Part shown: positions 5,102-7,535 of the stretch, piece after piece
How positions within the stretch are numbered: the first letter of the stretch is position 1
Layout: every line of letters starts with the position of its first letter
Assembly: GCA_031257075.1 (NCBI GenBank)
Contig: JAIRPM010000010.1
Span: 1 to 7,535 of the forward strand
Reading direction: 5' to 3'
DNA from: Spirochaetaceae bacterium
GTDB lineage: Bacteria; Spirochaetota; Spirochaetia; Treponematales; Breznakiellaceae
DNA length: 7,535 nucleotides
The notes under the pieces: generated by a model
Database searches by the model: none
Told to the model about the DNA's origin: nothing
The model's input: the letters and a program-made list of their open reading frames with translations, nothing else
Program-made: the position numbers and the translations under genes

Positions 5102-6562
5102 ATGCTGTACAAAATGGATGCCAGACCCAATGCGGAAATTACTATCCTAAAGCGCAACGCCAGTTCATTGGTGTCCGGGCTGGCCATTCTTTGTGTCGAT
5201 GTGCTTTCAATAATGCTCTGTTTTGGCACTAGTTTCTTTATTATCAATTTTATCGACCACACGCTTATCAACTTTCGTTCTTTTATTACTTACTGGGTGT
5301 ATTTGCCTGTATTTTTGCTCGTATTCTATGGGGCAAAACTCTATCCCGGTATCATGCTGCCGCCGGCGGACGAAGTGCGCCGTGTTTCGCTCTGTTCGCT
5401 CTGTCTTTTTGCCGGCATTGCGCTCAGTATTGAAGTAGAAACGGACAATCGCACTGCGCTCAGCCTAGCGCTTGTACTGGCAGTTCCCATAGCGATAATT
5501 TTGATTCCGGCAATGCGTGAAATAGCGAGGCATTTCTTTTCGCGGTTTTCGTGGTGGGGCGTGGGTATTGTTGTATACTGTAACGGAAGCGAAGGATACA
5601 ATGTAATAGACCGCCTTCTGCGAAATCCCGATTTGGGTTACCAGCCTGTACTCATAGTAAACACCGGAAGAGATGGGGATAGGTTATACCGGAACATTCC
5701 TATTCTACCGCCAAATGCGTCAACTCATACGCTTATAAAAAAATATGGCTACAAATCGGCTATTATTGTAGAAAGCCCTGTTATTGATATGCGGGAAAGT
5801 GAATTGGACAGTATTATAATGAATTTGTACCGTTACACAACATTGATACCTCATACCAATATGTATACAACGGCAATAGCGGTACGCGACCTTGGCGGTA
5901 TGCTCGGTTTTGCGTCTACTCATAATTTGACAAAACGGGCAAATCTGCTGATTAAGCGGATTATAGATGTTTTAGTGTGCATTGTATTTTCCCCGTTGAT
6001 TTTATTGATTACCCTGACAACCGCCGCGCTTATAAAGTTGACGTCGCCTGGGCCGGTGTTTTACGGCCAGCCTCGTATTGGTCAATTTGGCCGTGAATTC
6101 AAGGCATGGAAATTCCGTTCAATGGTGCAAAATGCCGATGCCCTGCTCAAGGAAGTACTGGAACGCGACCCTCAGGCAAAATCGCAATGGGAAGAAAAAC
6201 AAAAACTAGACAACGACCCGCGTATTACAAAACTGGGAAAATTTCTGCGCCGTTCCAGCATTGATGAAATCCCGCAACTATGGAATATATTTTTAGGTGA
6301 AATGAGTTTAGTCGGCCCGCGTCCGCATCCCGCATTTGAATTCAAGCAGCGTTTTTCCGCCTATAAAAGCCAAACTGATTATTTGCTTTCGGTAACGCCG
6401 GGGCTTTCGGGGCTCTGGCAGGTGTCCGGGCGCTCGGAAACGAATTATGAAGAACGTATTGCGCTCGATTCGTATTATATTCAGAATTGGTCGATATGGC
6501 TGGATATATGGGTGTTAATTAAAACTTTTGGCGCGGTGCTGGCAAAACGAGGCGCGGTGTGA
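5102..6562 (+). CDS. WbaP-type polyprenyl-phosphate hexose-1-phosphate transferase
   Basis: This membrane enzyme starts polysaccharide or glycan assembly by moving a sugar-1-phosphate from a UDP-sugar to undecaprenyl phosphate at the cytoplasmic face. Its 486 residues match the large WbaP/WcaJ class: hydrophobic segments at about 22-50, 60-85, 95-112 and 118-140, a cytosolic Rossmann-like domain at about 150-280, then the catalytic domain. That domain opens with LIKRIIDVLVCIVFSPLILL from residue 284. It continues with SPGPVFYGQPRIG (315 on), AWKFRSM, a WbaP-like insert with W363 and DPRIT at 372-376, RRSSIDEIPQLWN with the catalytic Asp-Glu pair at D388-E389, and LVGPRP at 403-408. The insert resembles galactose-specific WbaP, and the divergent galE supports UDP-galactose as donor, but specificity is inferred. 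Neither the ATG at 5102 nor that at 5114 has a clear ribosome-binding site. The stop overlaps the next gene by four bases. The product could serve capsule, exopolysaccharide or lipid-linked glycan. Confidence 0.92.
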   Translation: MLYKMDARPNAEITILKRNASSLVSGLAILCVDVLSIMLCFGTSFFIINFIDHTLINFRSFITYWVYLPVFLLVFYGAKLYPGIMLPPADEVRRVSLCSLCLFAGIALSIEVETDNRTALSLALVLAVPIAIILIPAMREIARHFFSRFSWWGVGIVVYCNGSEGYNVIDRLLRNPDLGYQPVLIVNTGRDGDRLYRNIPILPPNASTHTLIKKYGYKSAIIVESPVIDMRESELDSIIMNLYRYTTLIPHTNMYTTAIAVRDLGGMLGFASTHNLTKRANLLIKRIIDVLVCIVFSPLILLITLTTAALIKLTSPGPVFYGQPRIGQFGREFKAWKFRSMVQNADALLKEVLERDPQAKSQWEEKQKLDNDPRITKLGKFLRRSSIDEIPQLWNIFLGEMSLVGPRPHPAFEFKQRFSAYKSQTDYLLSVTPGLSGLWQVSGRSETNYEERIALDSYYIQNWSIWLDIWVLIKTFGAVLAKRGAV

Positions 6563-7314
6563 AACGGATTCTTCTTCTTTTGATAATAAATGCTTCGGCG
6601 CTTAGCGCGCAAATGCGCACCATAGATACTATTTTCCCTTCTCTCGACGCGGATATCAAAAAAAAACTGGCGGCGGAACGTATCTATGTAAACAGCGAAG
6701 CGTTGGCGGGATTCCGGGTGATTCCCTCTCTTTCCGCGGAACTGCCTTCGCTTATGCCGCAGAAGGGTACATACAAGTATTTAATAGAAACGCTTATATA
6801 CATACCGGAAGCAAAGAATAAAAATATTACGCATATTTACAATGCGCTTAAAGATTTGGATACATTGCAGGGGCGCACCTATTATTCAACAACGCGAAAA
6901 AAAAACACGATGCTTTTTTTGGAGGCGGTGCGTATCGTAAGTGATACTAATTTCCGTATAATGCCGGATAATATTCCCACAGTGTTTATGCCTGACAGCG
7001 AGGTGCGGTTTATGCGCTTAAAAGATGTCAACTTTGGAAACTGCTATTACCGTGCCGATGTCAAGAAAAACGGCAATGGAATTCAATTTTCGCTTACTAA
7101 TTTTAAAACTATTAATTTTATTTTTGTTCCAGTCATAAAAAATAATGATTTGTTTATTAATTATTATATAGAACCCCTTCCAGAAGGCGTTATGTTCTAT
7201 GGACTTATTGCCGTAAAAGCGGCATCATATATTGATGACATTGTTGATGTGCCGCAGGCAATAATAAAACGCATCGGTGTTATCAATGAATGGATTATAG
7301 ACGGATTGAGGTAA
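6559..7314 (+). CDS. Exported protein of unknown function
   Basis: This 251-residue protein starts with GTG at 6559, overlapping the transferase stop as GTGA and preceded by GAGG at 6549-6552, six bases away. Translational coupling to the transferase is likely. The N-terminus MKRILLLLIINASALSAQ is a clear Sec signal peptide: a KR n-region, a Leu/Ile core, and cleavage probably after A14 or A17. There is no lipobox cysteine and no further membrane segment, so the mature protein should be periplasmic or loosely surface-associated. I do not recognise a catalytic motif. Visible landmarks are an LQGRTYYSTTRKK stretch at about 103-115 and a strand-rich C-terminal half. It vaguely recalls a spirochaetal family of uncharacterised exported proteins (possibly DUF6675), but that is memory, not a search. 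Its position suggests a role in the envelope glycan process begun by the upstream enzyme. It contains two A9 runs (6658-6666 and 6897-6905). Confidence 0.85.
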   Translation: MKRILLLLIINASALSAQMRTIDTIFPSLDADIKKKLAAERIYVNSEALAGFRVIPSLSAELPSLMPQKGTYKYLIETLIYIPEAKNKNITHIYNALKDLDTLQGRTYYSTTRKKNTMLFLEAVRIVSDTNFRIMPDNIPTVFMPDSEVRFMRLKDVNFGNCYYRADVKKNGNGIQFSLTNFKTINFIFVPVIKNNDLFINYYIEPLPEGVMFYGLIAVKAASYIDDIVDVPQAIIKRIGVINEWIIDGLR

Positions 7315-7316
7315 CT

Positions 7317-7535
7317 ATGGCAAAACCGCATGGCGTTGATGCGTATAAAAACATTCTGAAAGGGAAAAAAAATATCTCGCAGGAAGATTCTGATTGGCTT
7401 GAAAAAGTAGCCCGGGCCAATCAGGAGTTGGCCATGCCGGAAAATTGGGGGGGGGGGGCCGGCGCCGCCGGCCGCGCGCCGCCGCCCCCCCCCCCCCCCC
7501 CCGGCGATAACACAAAACAACAACCAACAAAAGCC
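7317..7535 (+). CDS. Unrecognised ORF, 3' end cut by window edge
   Basis: The ATG at 7317 follows the previous stop by two bases and has a good GAGG (7308-7311) five bases upstream, so it is probably a real gene of the same operon. The frame is open for 73 codons to the window edge. Residues 1-44 are charged and soluble-looking, with no signal peptide (MAKPHGVDAYKNIL, then DSDWLEKVARANQELAMP). A low-complexity stretch encoded by the G/C-only tract follows: Gly/Ala, then eight consecutive prolines, then a Gln/Thr/Lys segment. This could be a flexible linker to a downstream domain outside the window. Because the reading frame crosses homopolymers of 12 G and 18 C, the frame beyond about 7447 is uncertain. 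I cannot assign a function. Confidence 0.6.
   Translation, partial: MAKPHGVDAYKNILKGKKNISQEDSDWLEKVARANQELAMPENWGGGAGAAGRAPPPPPPPPGDNTKQQPTKA
7447..7506. repeat. 60-base G/C-only tract: G12, GC core, C18
   Basis: Twelve Gs (7447-7458), 26 bases of mixed G and C, then eighteen Cs (7485-7502) and GGCG contain no A or T at all. The G and C runs are complementary and could fold into a stem of at least 12 G-C pairs. Flanking sequence on both sides is A-rich (A8 at 7365-7372; almost only A and C after 7507). The tract lies in frame within the last ORF. It may be a real slippage-prone repeat or an assembly or sequencing artefact. Confidence 0.8.

Overview
The window holds seven protein-coding genes and no RNA gene, CRISPR array or insertion sequence that I can see. 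It reads as chromosomal DNA from a Gram-negative-type bacterium. I lean towards a spirochaete, perhaps a Treponema relative: the general flavour of the prenyl and exported proteins, the patchy Shine-Dalgarno sites and the mixed AT/GC codon use point that way. This is an impression from memory, not a demonstrated assignment.

Layout. Positions 1-1113 (minus) carry almost all of dnaJ, cut by the left edge. A 246-base divergent spacer (1114-1359) holds a near-consensus sigma70-type promoter for dnaJ and a run of inverted repeats ahead of the next gene. Then come two rightward genes of isoprenoid metabolism. The first (1360-3306) is one open frame encoding a complete IspH (LytB) domain followed by a complete trans-polyprenyl diphosphate synthase domain. 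The second (3326-4039) is uppS, the cis-prenyltransferase that makes undecaprenyl diphosphate. Ten bases later and convergent lies galE (4050-5033, minus). Divergent from galE, a WbaP-type polyprenyl-phosphate sugar-1-phosphate transferase (5102-6562) overlaps by four bases an unrecognised exported protein (6559-7314). Two bases further an unrecognised cytosolic-looking ORF begins (7317) and runs off the right edge through a striking 60-base G/C-only tract.

How the genes fit together (inference). The fused enzyme would make IPP/DMAPP and condense them to an allylic diphosphate. UppS would extend this to undecaprenyl diphosphate, whose monophosphate is the lipid acceptor of the WbaP-like transferase. 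GalE would supply UDP-galactose, a plausible donor for that transferase. The middle of the window therefore looks like a lipid-carrier plus glycan-initiation neighbourhood, although the genes lie in separate transcription units.

The most notable items are the IspH-prenyl synthase fusion, an altered IPP-binding loop in UppS, a structured leader ahead of the fusion gene, and the G12...C18 tract, which is either a contingency-type repeat or an assembly artefact.
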